Shown: one piece after another, positions 17,033-25,398 of the stretch | Layout of the letters: each line of letters opens with the position of its first letter | Position numbering within the stretch: position 1 is the first letter of the stretch | Assembly: GCF_963677715.1 (NCBI RefSeq) | Contig: NZ_OY782495.1 | Coordinates: 248,001-312,000, forward strand | Reading direction: 5' to 3' | DNA from: an uncultured Bacteroides sp. | GTDB taxonomy: Bacteria; Bacteroidota; Bacteroidia; Bacteroidales; Bacteroidaceae | Length of the DNA stretch: 64,000 bases | Made by a program: the position numbers and the translations under genes | The notes under the pieces: generated by a model | Database searches by the model: none | What the model saw: only the letters and a program-made list of their open reading frames with translations | What the model was told of the DNA's origin: nothing

Positions 17033-17064
17033 TTTGTATCTTAATTATATATTATTTATTTTTA
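17033..17064 (+). promoter_or_regulatory. Promoter of the LamG/transglutaminase-like cassette
   Basis: TTTG (17033-17036), a 20-base spacer and TATTTTTA (17057-17064, 7 of 8 to TAnnTTTG). The predicted leader is about 40 bases. It is divergent from the DUF4248 promoter. Confidence 0.6.
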
Positions 17065-17111
17065 CGATTGTAATAATATATTGTTATTACTAATTATTTA
17101 AAACACAGTTT

Positions 17112-18095
17112 ATGAATAAGTTACTTCTTATGAGAGACAATTTGTCTGATCAGGGACAAGTTCCTTCAGCCGGTAGTTATTATTCTTCTCCTGATCTCAT
17201 CGTTCACGATCAGGTGGCCGATCCTCAGAGTTTCTTTGTAGGAAACTATGCACAAGACGTTAATCAGTCTATTAACAGAGGGTCGGGAGCAAATTTTATT
17301 TATGCCCGTGTAAAAAACTTATCTACTACTGACACGCTTACGGCACACGTACGTTTGTATGCATCGACTTCTTCCCTGTTCATGACTCCGTCCAGATGGG
17401 TGAACAACAAAATCTGTTCGGCCGCCGGAGAATCGGTTATTCTCACAAACCCCATGTCTCCGGGGGGTATTGGTGTGGCAAAGGTTCCTTTTTTGTTTAA
17501 CGCAAAGGCTACCACCAATTATTGCCACGTGGGCTACGTAACAAAGGATGAAACGGAACCGGATATTCCGGACAGCTTCAACACATACAGTGATTTTGTG
17601 GTGTGGTTGCACGAGAATACACACATCTGTTTGAGGAATTTTTATACCCTGTCGGGACGTGCATCTACAATAGATCAGGTGAATGAGTTTTCGAATCCCA
17701 GCACGAAAGAGGAACGGGTAGGAACATTTAATGTCCGGCTGAACGGACAATTTCCCATAGGTACGGAGGTGACCGTAAAATGTGATTTGGTGGGCATAAA
17801 TGCTTCGTATAAAGTGACTAGTTTGCAGGATATGACGCAGTTTCCCGTGGCATGCATCATTCCGCCGGGAATTTCGGCTTATCTGGTTACAAGCATTTAT
17901 CTGCCATCCGGTGGAGTGTGGCCGGAAGGCGGGTACCTCACGGTGACTTTTTATGTCTCCGAATCATGGGACGGTGCTGCTTTTCAATATTCTCTGCCTG
18001 CTCACCTGCTTTCCGTACCTCTGAATGCGCCTCACTTGTTTCAGAGCCAGGGACGGTTGATAATGGTGGGCGAATGTTCTACACGCATGATTTAA
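17112..18095 (+). CDS. Beta-rich 327-residue protein, first gene of the LamG cassette
   Basis: I do not recognise a named family. The protein has no signal peptide and no membrane segment. Residues about 25-170 look like an immunoglobulin-like or CARDB-like sandwich: a SSPDLIVHDQ opening, FIYARVKNLSTTDT and VRLYASTSSLF, a pattern seen in extracellular repeat modules that arrange other domains. A second beta-rich half (about 205-320) contains GTEVTVKCDLVG and GGYLTVTFYVSESWD. It is the promoter-proximal gene, 25 bases before the large LamG protein, so the products probably act together. A structural or carrier role is inference. Met 7 is an alternative start. Confidence 0.6.
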   Translation: MNKLLLMRDNLSDQGQVPSAGSYYSSPDLIVHDQVADPQSFFVGNYAQDVNQSINRGSGANFIYARVKNLSTTDTLTAHVRLYASTSSLFMTPSRWVNNKICSAAGESVILTNPMSPGGIGVAKVPFLFNAKATTNYCHVGYVTKDETEPDIPDSFNTYSDFVVWLHENTHICLRNFYTLSGRASTIDQVNEFSNPSTKEERVGTFNVRLNGQFPIGTEVTVKCDLVGINASYKVTSLQDMTQFPVACIIPPGISAYLVTSIYLPSGGVWPEGGYLTVTFYVSESWDGAAFQYSLPAHLLSVPLNAPHLFQSQGRLIMVGECSTRMI

Positions 18096-18120
18096 TAATA
18101 CCTTAAAGCAATATAGACTT

Positions 18121-21100
18121 ATGAAAGATTCTTGTTATGTATCATTGGCCGTGCCTTCGGGGGGGTATGCCGAATGCGCCGGTCTCAATTTTCACCCGGA
18201 TGGATCGACCCCTTTTACTCTAGAAAGTTGGCTGCACCTAAACGGTATGGGAAGCGACATCTCCGTATTGAGCCGAGAGAATGCTTTTGATTTAAGTATC
18301 CGCAACGGGCGTTTGTTTCTCTCCGTTAGCGGAGGGATGGCGCTGGCTTCGGATGTAGACGGCACACTGGTCGATTCGGTGGACTGGCATCATGTGGCGG
18401 TTACGTTCGACCTTTCGTTTGTACGCTTCTATATCGATGGAAACATAGCGGGATGTATAGCAGCACCTGTTGCGGCTCCCGAAAATGCCAACGAATGGCG
18501 CATAGGCTCCAACCTAGACGGGCGCATGCGTTGCTTACGGACATACAACACCGCACTGGATGCTTCTGAAGTTCTGAATTGCCTGTATAATGCACCGGAT
18601 ACGAAGTCGATGACTGCCGATGTGGATTTTAGTTGTAATCCTCCGGTAAACCATATCTCTCCCGCCTCGGGTATAAGCTTTCATCAGGGAGCAGCCATGC
18701 GTTTGGCGTGGCCTTCTCTGTTGTTAAAAGGTACGGCTTATGCCTTGCCCTCCAACAGTACGAACCTGAACCCCGGAGGCGCTCAGGTAGATCCGTACAC
18801 GATACATAGCCGGATTTATGTAACGGGAACATATCCTTGCATGGCGATCATGACTAACGGAGACAATAATATGGATTCGGGTATCGCTCTTTTGCTTGTC
18901 TATGATCGGGATGCAAAGGGTTATCATTTGCAGGCGTTGAGGGGATCGGACTCCGACGAAAGAAATTGGTTGGTATCTAAAGGGGTGATAACCCCGGATC
19001 AATGGGCCAGCGTGGGATGTACGTATGACGGTGAGCATTTGCGCATATACATTAACGGGGCACTTGACAGTGAAATGGAAGCGGGCCCCATTCTTATGTC
19101 GCAGGAACAGGGAAATGTATTGATAGGCGGTATGCTGGAATGCGGACGCCCCACGGGAACCAATACTTTTCAGGGATACATGGCCCGCATGGAAATATGG
19201 AACATCGCATTGAGCGACGAGGAGATGAAGAGTTGCAGCACAACGGTTCCGGAGATTGATGTTACGGGACTGGCAGAGGCTTTTGACTTTACAAATGTGC
19301 CTATACGAAGTGAGACTTCGTGCGTGGCGGTGGCGCTGTGTGACAATGCGCGCTTTGAGGAATTGATGGTTCCCGCTCCCGAAACTTTCAGCGAATACAT
19401 GCCCGAGGAGATTAGTTATGGTGTGGATAGGGAATGGATAGAACAAATGCGAGAGGGGGTCGATTTAGATGAACTGAAGAGGAAGCGTAGTCTGTTATTC
19501 GCATCGGATGCGACGGACGGAACGGCCGAGCTGGCTCTGGTGCTGGGTTTTGAACCTACCGCCGAGCAGCGCAAATATCTCGCACAACGCCACACGGACA
19601 AGGAGAGTAACGGCAACTTGCTGTTGGGGGTAACACACCATGTGGTGGGAACCGACTATGTGTTGCTGGCTCATTACAAAAAAGAATCGCAGGTTATCTA
19701 TCGATGTCCGGTTTCGGAACTGGACGACTGCACGTTGCGTATCGTGGAACTGGTATTCATCCTTATAGGCGGAATGGTTAGCGCCATTTTCGGCATACAG
19801 ACCAAACTGACTCCTAAATCCATTCAGTATATTGTGGGAAGTATTCTTCCGCTATCATCGGTGCAGGCCATCATGAGTACGGGTAGCGAGATGAAACCTG
19901 CTCAGATATATTTATTGGGCAAGCAGTTATCGTCATTGGGCTTATTAAAAGAACTGTTGAAGATGATTGTGGTTCTGGGTTTCTGGGCATTGATGCGTTT
20001 CCTGATAAAGGTGGTTCTGACTTTTCTGGGAGTGGGTTGGGCAGATACGATCGCCTCTCTTGCCGCCACGGCAATTACCTTTGGCATTGCGTATGTAGCT
20101 TATGTAAAAAACTGCCGCCCGATTCCTATGGTCTCTATACGCGAAATTCGATTTAATCATGACCTGAATCGCTCGGACACTTCGGCTATAAACATACGAA
20201 TAGATGCCGCCACACAGGTGAGACGTCCCGAATGGGTAAATGGGCAGAGTGATCCGGCGGCTTATAGCAGGGCAGCAGTTAACGGTCCCGTTATCAAAGC
20301 GCGTTTCCATATCGGTTCGCTTCTTAACTATACGGTGAATGTAAGGGCGCAGGCGGTAGGAGATGTTCTGTTGGGGAATATACCGAGCACGCAGGTATCG
20401 TTTATTTTGGGGAACTCCGGCGAAATCACCTTCCAGCTGCCGAACCATACCATAGGGGTTGCACCCATAGGACAACATAATATAGTATGGAACTGGCAGT
20501 ATCAGGACATACGCACAGGGCAATGGGCGAATATGATTCCAACCAATCATACCATCTACCTGACGGAGAACCTGCCTGTCAATCCGTGGACTCAGGTGGT
20601 GGGTAACGACACTCAATGGCCGTGGACAAGGATATTTGACTTAAGCCTGCAATGGATGAACGGGGCGGTGGCGCTGCCGCAGGTTAAGGAAAATATAACC
20701 AATGGGATGTATACTTGTGGAATGGAATATGGCGGAGGAGGCTATTTGTTTGGAGTTGGAGGAGGATATAGATTCAATGCCACGCAATTCTTGGCTGACA
20801 TACAGAATCCGGTAAATTTTGCGGTTGAATGTAGTGAATGTGCCGCGATTATCGTTTTGCTTGCCAACATTTGGGGAAGCAACCTGATTCCTTATTCTTT
20901 TGTCAATAACGGACACGTGAATACTGCGTACATAAAAGCATTGGGAGCCGGTGCCGTATGGGAAACACATAACTTTGCATACCACGTGATTGCAACAACA
21001 AACAATATGAATCAGGCCCCTAACTCTCCGGTATACGATGGATGTGTGGCGGTGGATGCTTCTACCAATCCATGGGATGCGGGTATGGTTCGTGTTCCGT

Positions 21101-21270
21101 TAATACCGGGAACAGCGAATGCTCAGATGCCATTCGGACCTCCTACGCTCAACGTATTGCCGGTGCCTTATCAGGCTGCAAACAACTATAGCGACCGACT
21201 GTTTGAGAATGTTCCGGCCAGCAAGAACAATCTAAATGTAAATGCCGTATTACCCATACAAATAATATAA
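18121..21270 (+). CDS. 1049-residue LamG-LamG-membrane-transglutaminase-like protein
   Basis: Domains in order: LamG/concanavalin-like 1 (about 20-155, FTLESWLHL to WHHVAVTFD and FYIDGNIAG), LamG-like 2 (about 220-370, DQWASVGCTYDG, IYINGALDS, MARMEIWNIALSDEEM), a charged linker (about 425-500), hydrophobic segments at about 538-558, 565-585, 612-640 and 642-662, beta-rich regions (about 670-880), and a C-terminal cysteine-peptidase/transglutaminase-like core with VECSECAAIIVLLANIWG (C904, C907), ETHNFAYHVI (H950, H955) and VYDGCVAVDAS (D973, D979). There is no Sec signal peptide, although LamG domains normally work outside the cell. The combination suggests a membrane-inserting or specially exported enzyme, perhaps a toxin or surface-modifying protein. 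Function is unknown; the catalytic assignment rests on motif spacing only. Confidence 0.7.
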   Translation: MKDSCYVSLAVPSGGYAECAGLNFHPDGSTPFTLESWLHLNGMGSDISVLSRENAFDLSIRNGRLFLSVSGGMALASDVDGTLVDSVDWHHVAVTFDLSFVRFYIDGNIAGCIAAPVAAPENANEWRIGSNLDGRMRCLRTYNTALDASEVLNCLYNAPDTKSMTADVDFSCNPPVNHISPASGISFHQGAAMRLAWPSLLLKGTAYALPSNSTNLNPGGAQVDPYTIHSRIYVTGTYPCMAIMTNGDNNMDSGIALLLVYDRDAKGYHLQALRGSDSDERNWLVSKGVITPDQWASVGCTYDGEHLRIYINGALDSEMEAGPILMSQEQGNVLIGGMLECGRPTGTNTFQGYMARMEIWNIALSDEEMKSCSTTVPEIDVTGLAEAFDFTNVPIRSETSCVAVALCDNARFEELMVPAPETFSEYMPEEISYGVDREWIEQMREGVDLDELKRKRSLLFASDATDGTAELALVLGFEPTAEQRKYLAQRHTDKESNGNLLLGVTHHVVGTDYVLLAHYKKESQVIYRCPVSELDDCTLRIVELVFILIGGMVSAIFGIQTKLTPKSIQYIVGSILPLSSVQAIMSTGSEMKPAQIYLLGKQLSSLGLLKELLKMIVVLGFWALMRFLIKVVLTFLGVGWADTIASLAATAITFGIAYVAYVKNCRPIPMVSIREIRFNHDLNRSDTSAINIRIDAATQVRRPEWVNGQSDPAAYSRAAVNGPVIKARFHIGSLLNYTVNVRAQAVGDVLLGNIPSTQVSFILGNSGEITFQLPNHTIGVAPIGQHNIVWNWQYQDIRTGQWANMIPTNHTIYLTENLPVNPWTQVVGNDTQWPWTRIFDLSLQWMNGAVALPQVKENITNGMYTCGMEYGGGGYLFGVGGGYRFNATQFLADIQNPVNFAVECSECAAIIVLLANIWGSNLIPYSFVNNGHVNTAYIKALGAGAVWETHNFAYHVIATTNNMNQAPNSPVYDGCVAVDASTNPWDAGMVRVPLIPGTANAQMPFGPPTLNVLPVPYQAANNYSDRLFENVPASKNNLNVNAVLPIQII

Positions 21271-21272
21271 AT

Positions 21273-21767
21273 ATGATGAAAGAGCTTATAGAAAAATTCA
21301 AAGAGATATATGAGTATGCTTCCTGGGAAAGCCGTGAGCAAAACTCCGTGCCAACTCCGAAGAAACCTTTTGCTCTGTGTATGAGCAACATTAGTGCATA
21401 CAAGCGGACGGGACGCAACTTTGTTCTGGGAGGAAACGATGCAGGACACTATACTTTAGTGGATGACCTTGTGGACGTAGCGGACGAAACAAAGAAATTC
21501 CGGGTTACCGTGACGCCTCATTATTCGCCTCGAAGTGCTTCCGAAGGAATGCTTTTGCGACTGGTGGCTTCAACGCCTTTTGTAAGGATGGGAAAAGGGA
21601 ATGTTAGCGGAACGGATATCTGCTTTTGCGATAAGCCGGAGAATCCACGTATCCTGATTTTTCTGATAGAGGTAACGGTGGTGTCCGTACGCTTACTATC
21701 CAATACTTGCGCTACGGAAGATCTGTATAAATTGGTTTCTGTAGTGGCTTCTCAGATTAGGAAATAG
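21273..21767 (+). CDS. Unknown 164-residue protein, third gene of the LamG cassette
   Basis: It starts 2 bases after the stop of the LamG protein (ATG ATG at 21273), so expression is tightly coupled. The sequence has a short N-terminal amphipathic helix (ELIEKFKEIYEYASWESREQ), then mixed alpha/beta content (NFVLGGNDAGHYTLVDDL, KFRVTVTPHYSP, RILIFLIEVTVVSVRLLS) and a C-terminal helix. There is no signal peptide. I recognise no family. Position and size fit an immunity protein, chaperone or adaptor for the large enzyme, but the sequence does not decide this. A strong terminator follows. Confidence 0.6.
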   Translation: MMKELIEKFKEIYEYASWESREQNSVPTPKKPFALCMSNISAYKRTGRNFVLGGNDAGHYTLVDDLVDVADETKKFRVTVTPHYSPRSASEGMLLRLVASTPFVRMGKGNVSGTDICFCDKPENPRILIFLIEVTVVSVRLLSNTCATEDLYKLVSVVASQIRK

Positions 21768-21788
21768 TAATTCTGTCCCAACCATTTA

Positions 21789-21840
21789 TTCCGGTTATAT
21801 TTCTTTATATACATAAAGAAATATAACCGGAATTTTTTTT
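21789..21840 (+). terminator. Strong intrinsic terminator closing the LamG cassette
   Basis: A perfect 20-bp stem (21789-21808 with 21813-21832), a 4-base loop ATAC, then eight T. Confidence 0.95.
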
Positions 21841-21891
21841 CTCTTCTTTTCTCCTTTTATATCTGTCAATCTCTGCATATGTCTGCTTATG

Positions 21892-21924
21892 TCTGAACGG
21901 AGAAAAGCCCCTGCCCTATCTTTG
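21892..21924 (+). promoter_or_regulatory. Promoter of the HU-like gene
   Basis: TCTG (21892-21895), a 21-base spacer and a perfect TATCTTTG (21917-21924). The start of transcription would be near 21931, giving a leader of about 160 bases that contains short ORFs. Confidence 0.65.
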
Positions 21925-21992
21925 TTGCAACCAATAAAAAAGAAGGGAGGCAGAACCATGACTTAGAGTAGAATGAAAAAGAGACGTGAAAA

Positions 21993-22079
21993 ATGAAGGC
22001 TTTTGAAGCGGCTTTCGGAATAGGACGTCTTCGAAGAGAATTTAGCTTCAAATGTTTAGTAATAGTAATTAATAAATAA
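21993..22079 (+). other. Short upstream ORF in the HU-like gene leader
   Basis: ATG 21993 opens 28 codons (MKAFEAAFGIGRLRREFSFK then CLVIVINK) ending 12 bases before the HU-like gene. It overlaps the stop of another mini-ORF (MKKRREK, from 21973) through ATGA, and an MT-stop ORF at 21958 follows a GGGAGG site. They could be a translated leader or chance; there is no homology that I can name. Confidence 0.3.
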
Positions 22080-22091
22080 AAAATAAAGAAA

Positions 22092-22574
22092 ATGGCAGTA
22101 CCATATAAAAAAGTGGGCCGAAAGGACCCGAGAAAAGCGGATTCGGCAGTGAGGTTTTATCCGCAGCTGGTTACCATGGGGCAAAGTGCCAACCTGGACA
22201 GCATAGCTTACAAAATGAAGGAGGCGAGTTCGCTCTCCGTAGGAGATATTCAGAGTGTGCTTACTAACTTTGTAGAGGCGATGCGTTCGTCACTCTACAA
22301 CGGGCAGTCGGTGAATATTCGTGATTTCGGGGTGTTTAGTCTCTCGGCTCATACCACGGGAGCGGAAACGGAAAAAGAGTGCAGCACGAAGAATATCGTG
22401 TCGATGAAGATCAACTTCCGCCCTTCGAGCAGTGTGCGTCCCAGTTTGACGTCGACCCGTGCGGGAGAGAAGATCGAGTTTCTGGATGTTGTTGCGGCAC
22501 TAGCTGCACAGCAACCTTCCGATGACCCCGGTAATGACGGAGGCGGCGGAGGAGGTGAAGATCCGGATGCTTAA
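22092..22574 (+). CDS. HU-like (HU-HIG type) DNA-binding protein
   Basis: The 160-residue protein belongs to the Bacteroidetes histone-like family: VPYKKVGRKDP at the start, a helical region with SLSVGDIQSVLTNFVEAM, and the DNA-arm region YNGQSVNIRDFGVFSLSAHT. HU-type dimers bend DNA. The glycine/aspartate-rich C-terminal tail (DDPGNDGGGGGGEDPDA) is disordered and acidic, as usual in this subfamily. In the conserved neighbourhood it sits near DUF4248 and virE and before an N-acetylmuramoyl-L-alanine amidase; here the amidase is absent and a small membrane protein follows instead. Confidence 0.85.
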   Translation: MAVPYKKVGRKDPRKADSAVRFYPQLVTMGQSANLDSIAYKMKEASSLSVGDIQSVLTNFVEAMRSSLYNGQSVNIRDFGVFSLSAHTTGAETEKECSTKNIVSMKINFRPSSSVRPSLTSTRAGEKIEFLDVVAALAAQQPSDDPGNDGGGGGGEDPDA

Positions 22575-22604
22575 GTGAAGTAAGAATAAAAAAAGAAAAG
22601 TAAA

Positions 22605-22742
22605 ATGAGTATTTTAAAGAATGTGCTGAAATGCGTTTTTTCCTTTCTGCTGTATTTGCTAAACACAACGGCAAACAAGGAAGAGAAGCAGGATAAGCAG
22701 GACTCCGGAAAGAAGGAGGAAAACAAAGAGGGAAAGGCCTGA
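22605..22742 (+). CDS. 45-residue single-pass membrane protein
   Basis: The sequence has an N-terminal hydrophobic stretch (about residues 4-20, ILKNVLKCVFSFLLYLL) followed by a highly charged, lysine/glutamate-rich tail (NKEEKQDKQDSGKKEENKEG). It starts 30 bases after the HU-like gene and ends before a bidirectional terminator, so it is likely co-transcribed. Small hydrophobic-plus-charged proteins occupy this position in other Bacteroides capsule-flanking loci. No function can be assigned. Confidence 0.6.
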   Translation: MSILKNVLKCVFSFLLYLLNTTANKEEKQDKQDSGKKEENKEGKA

Positions 22743-22793
22743 AAGGGAGAAACCTCCCGATGACAGACAGACTGATCGGGAACAGGTAGAATG

Positions 22794-22833
22794 ATGCCGG
22801 CGGAAGAGCGTTTAAAAACGTTTCCGTCGGCAT
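22794..22833. terminator. Bidirectional terminator between HU operon and uvrD
   Basis: ATGCCGGCGGAA pairs with TTCCGTCGGCAT (one G-T), with an inner CGTTT/AAACG stem. The genes on both sides converge on it. Confidence 0.65.
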
Positions 22834-22881
22834 TTCTCGTTAAAAATAAACTACCGGAGGTTGATTTCTAAAAATCGCCTG

Positions 22882-25227
22882 CTAGGGGTTGATTACTTTG
22901 AAACGGGCAAAGCGGAGCAACAGGTTCTTTTCTCCGGCATTGCGGAAGTGTATAACGGCTTTGGCATTATCGCCCTCGCCTACTACCTGAATAACTTCGC
23001 CAATGCCAAAGCGTTCATGTTCAATGATTTGGCCTACGTTAACTACTGTAATGGTAGAGCCACCGGCATTAGCCGACGATGCCGAGCTGCTGCTTACCCG
23101 TTTAAGGTTGGGAGGCACGGTGGGGGCTATAATCTGTGCTTTAGGGCGTTGACTGCCGGAAGTGCTTCCGTTGCCAAAGAGGGAATGAGAAGAGCGCTCT
23201 TTCTGTTCGCGGCGGAAGTGTACGGCTTCTTCGTCCACTCCTCGACGCACGGTTTCTTCTTGGGGGAGTTGCAGAAAACGGGCATCAATGTCTTTGAGGA
23301 AGCGGCTGGGAGTGCCGAACTCCATCTTGCCGTAGCGAAAACGGCTGCGGGCGTACGAGAGGAAGCAGTGTTCCTGAGCACGGGTGATGGCTACATAGAA
23401 CAGGCGGCGTTCTTCTTCCATGCCGCGGGGGGAGTTACCGACCATGGCACTGGGAAAGAGATTCTCTTCCATGCCTACCACAAAAACGTTACAGAATTCG
23501 AGACCTTTGGCGGAATGTACGGTCATGAGGGTGATTTTGGGTCCGTCGTCGGCTTTATCGGAATCCTGATCGGTAAGCAGGGCTATATCCGACAGGAAAT
23601 CGGACAGGGAGATATCGGGATTGCCCTCTTCCATGCGCAGGGCACAGAAGTCTTGCATGCCGTTGACCAACTCTTCTACATTTTCGCGACGACTGAGGTT
23701 CTCGGGCGAATTGTCGACATGAATATCGCTCAGAATGCCCGAACGACGGATAATCTCCGTTCCGAGCTGATAAGCATTCTTTTGGGGAGCTTCACCAATG
23801 AACTCTTCGATGAGTTGGCGGAAGTCTTGTAGTTTGGTGTGGGTGCCTTTATTGATGGCGAGGTTATAGGTAAGCGGTTCGCACATCACCGTCCACAGGC
23901 TAGCACTCTGCCCCGTGGCAGCGGAGATAATTTTGCCGACGGTGGTATCGCCGATGCCACGAGCGGGATAATTGATGATGCGCTTAAAGGCTTCTTCGTC
24001 GTTGGGGTTAACCACCAGCCGGAAATAAGCCACCACGTCTTTGATTTCTTTGCGTTGGTAAAAGGAGAGTCCGCCATAGATTTTATAAGGCATACCTTGC
24101 TTGCGCATGGCCTCTTCGAATATGCGGCTCTGGGCATTCGTACGGTAGAGAATAGCAAAGGAATCGTAGTCGTAGTGGTGCTTACGGCGCAATTCGGCTA
24201 TCTTATTAATCACAATGTCGCCTTCTTCTACATCGGAGTAGGCCTGAAACACCCCGACGGCTTCTCCCCGCTCCTTTTCGGAGAAAACTTCTTTGCGTAT
24301 CTGTCGTTCGTTTTTCTCGATAAGGCTGTTGGCGGCAGAGACAATGGTTTGTGTGGAGCGGTAGTTTTGTTCGAGTTTAAAGACCTGTGTGTTTTTATAA
24401 AGTTTGGTGAAATGCAGAATGTTGTCGATGTCCGCTCCCCGAAAAGAGTAGATGCTTTGGGCATCATCGCCCACCACGCAGATGTGTTGATGTTGTTCGG
24501 CTAACTGAAGCACAATGCTGTGCTGGGCGTAGTTGGTATCCTGATACTCGTCGACCAAGAGGTACCGAAACTGGTTGCGGTAGCGTGCCAGCACATCGGG
24601 AAATCCCTGAAAAAGGAGGTAGGTGTAGAACAACAGATCGTCGAAATCCATGGCACCGGACTGGCGGCAGCGTTCCCAATAACGACGGTAGATGTCTCGC
24701 ACGGCAGGTACTTTGGCCGCACAATCGGCTTCGTAGGCTTCTTTATTGGCCGCATAGCCCGATGGCGAAACAAGGTGGTTCTTGGCATTGGAAATGCGAC
24801 TCTGCACGGAACCTGGTTTATAGGTTTTCTCGTCGAGCCCCATCTCTTTAATGATGGAGCGGAGCAGGCTTTTGCTATCGGCTGTGTCGTAGATGGTGAA
24901 TTGCGAAGGGAACCCTAGTTTTGTGGCCTCGGCACGGAGTATGCGCGAAAAGATGGAGTGAAAGGTACCCATCCAGAGGTGGCGGGCAGGCTCCTGCCCT
25001 ACCTGACGGGCAATGCGCTCCTTCATCTCACGGGCGGCTTTGTTGGTAAAGGTGAGGGCGAGTATGTTCCACGGTTGGTATCCCTGTTCGAGCAGATAGG
25101 CTATCTTATAGGTAAGCACGCGGGTTTTGCCCGATCCGGCACCGGCAATGACCAGTGCAGGGCCTTCGTTATAGAGCACGGCGGCACGTTGGCTTTCGTT
25201 GAGTTCATCTATATAATTTGTTGACAT
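22882..25227 (-). CDS. uvrD: UvrD/PcrA-type ATP-dependent DNA helicase
   Basis: This SF1A 3'-5' helicase acts in nucleotide excision repair, mismatch repair and removal of recombinase filaments. The 781-residue protein is complete, with Walker A AGAGSGKT (28-35), motif Ia TFTNKAAREMKER, DEYQDT Walker B, GDDAQSIYSFRGAD, QNYRST, VHSAKGLEF and ITRAQEH. The C-terminal tail contains VVNVGQIIEHERFGIGEVIQV, the Tudor-like region typical of PcrA. PcrA and UvrD cannot be separated by sequence in this phylum. It is monocistronic, with its own promoter. Confidence 0.95.
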   Translation of the reverse strand: MSTNYIDELNESQRAAVLYNEGPALVIAGAGSGKTRVLTYKIAYLLEQGYQPWNILALTFTNKAAREMKERIARQVGQEPARHLWMGTFHSIFSRILRAEATKLGFPSQFTIYDTADSKSLLRSIIKEMGLDEKTYKPGSVQSRISNAKNHLVSPSGYAANKEAYEADCAAKVPAVRDIYRRYWERCRQSGAMDFDDLLFYTYLLFQGFPDVLARYRNQFRYLLVDEYQDTNYAQHSIVLQLAEQHQHICVVGDDAQSIYSFRGADIDNILHFTKLYKNTQVFKLEQNYRSTQTIVSAANSLIEKNERQIRKEVFSEKERGEAVGVFQAYSDVEEGDIVINKIAELRRKHHYDYDSFAILYRTNAQSRIFEEAMRKQGMPYKIYGGLSFYQRKEIKDVVAYFRLVVNPNDEEAFKRIINYPARGIGDTTVGKIISAATGQSASLWTVMCEPLTYNLAINKGTHTKLQDFRQLIEEFIGEAPQKNAYQLGTEIIRRSGILSDIHVDNSPENLSRRENVEELVNGMQDFCALRMEEGNPDISLSDFLSDIALLTDQDSDKADDGPKITLMTVHSAKGLEFCNVFVVGMEENLFPSAMVGNSPRGMEEERRLFYVAITRAQEHCFLSYARSRFRYGKMEFGTPSRFLKDIDARFLQLPQEETVRRGVDEEAVHFRREQKERSSHSLFGNGSTSGSQRPKAQIIAPTVPPNLKRVSSSSASSANAGGSTITVVNVGQIIEHERFGIGEVIQVVGEGDNAKAVIHFRNAGEKNLLLRFARFKVINP

Positions 25228-25269
25228 CAGCGTTTTTTCTTTTTTTTAGAATCAGTGAACTAATTTGTG

Positions 25270-25301
25270 CAAAGATAGAAGAAAGTTTGGACACGAGCGA
25301 A
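25270..25301 (-). promoter_or_regulatory. Promoter of uvrD
   Basis: Minus strand TTCG, a 20-base spacer and a perfect TATCTTTG. The predicted leader is about 35 bases. Confidence 0.6.
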
Positions 25302-25398
25302 CCTTTTTTGGGAATAGGGCGTTATATAACCAAAGTTTCAATAACCATAATACATTGAACTTATGAATACAATATTAATGTCTTTAATACTTACGATC

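Noticed and set aside
18724-19446. 240-codon minus-strand frame opposite the LamG gene
   Set aside because: There is no motif or promoter, and the plus-strand LamG reading is clear.
22861-24918. Long plus-strand open frames opposite uvrD (including 323- and 221-codon frames)
   Set aside because: They mirror uvrD codons, have no start context and no recognisable motifs.
25363-25398. 12-residue hydrophobic N-terminal extension of SodB as a signal peptide
   Set aside because: It is too short and lacks a cleavage site; other Bacteroides SODs start at the inner methionine.
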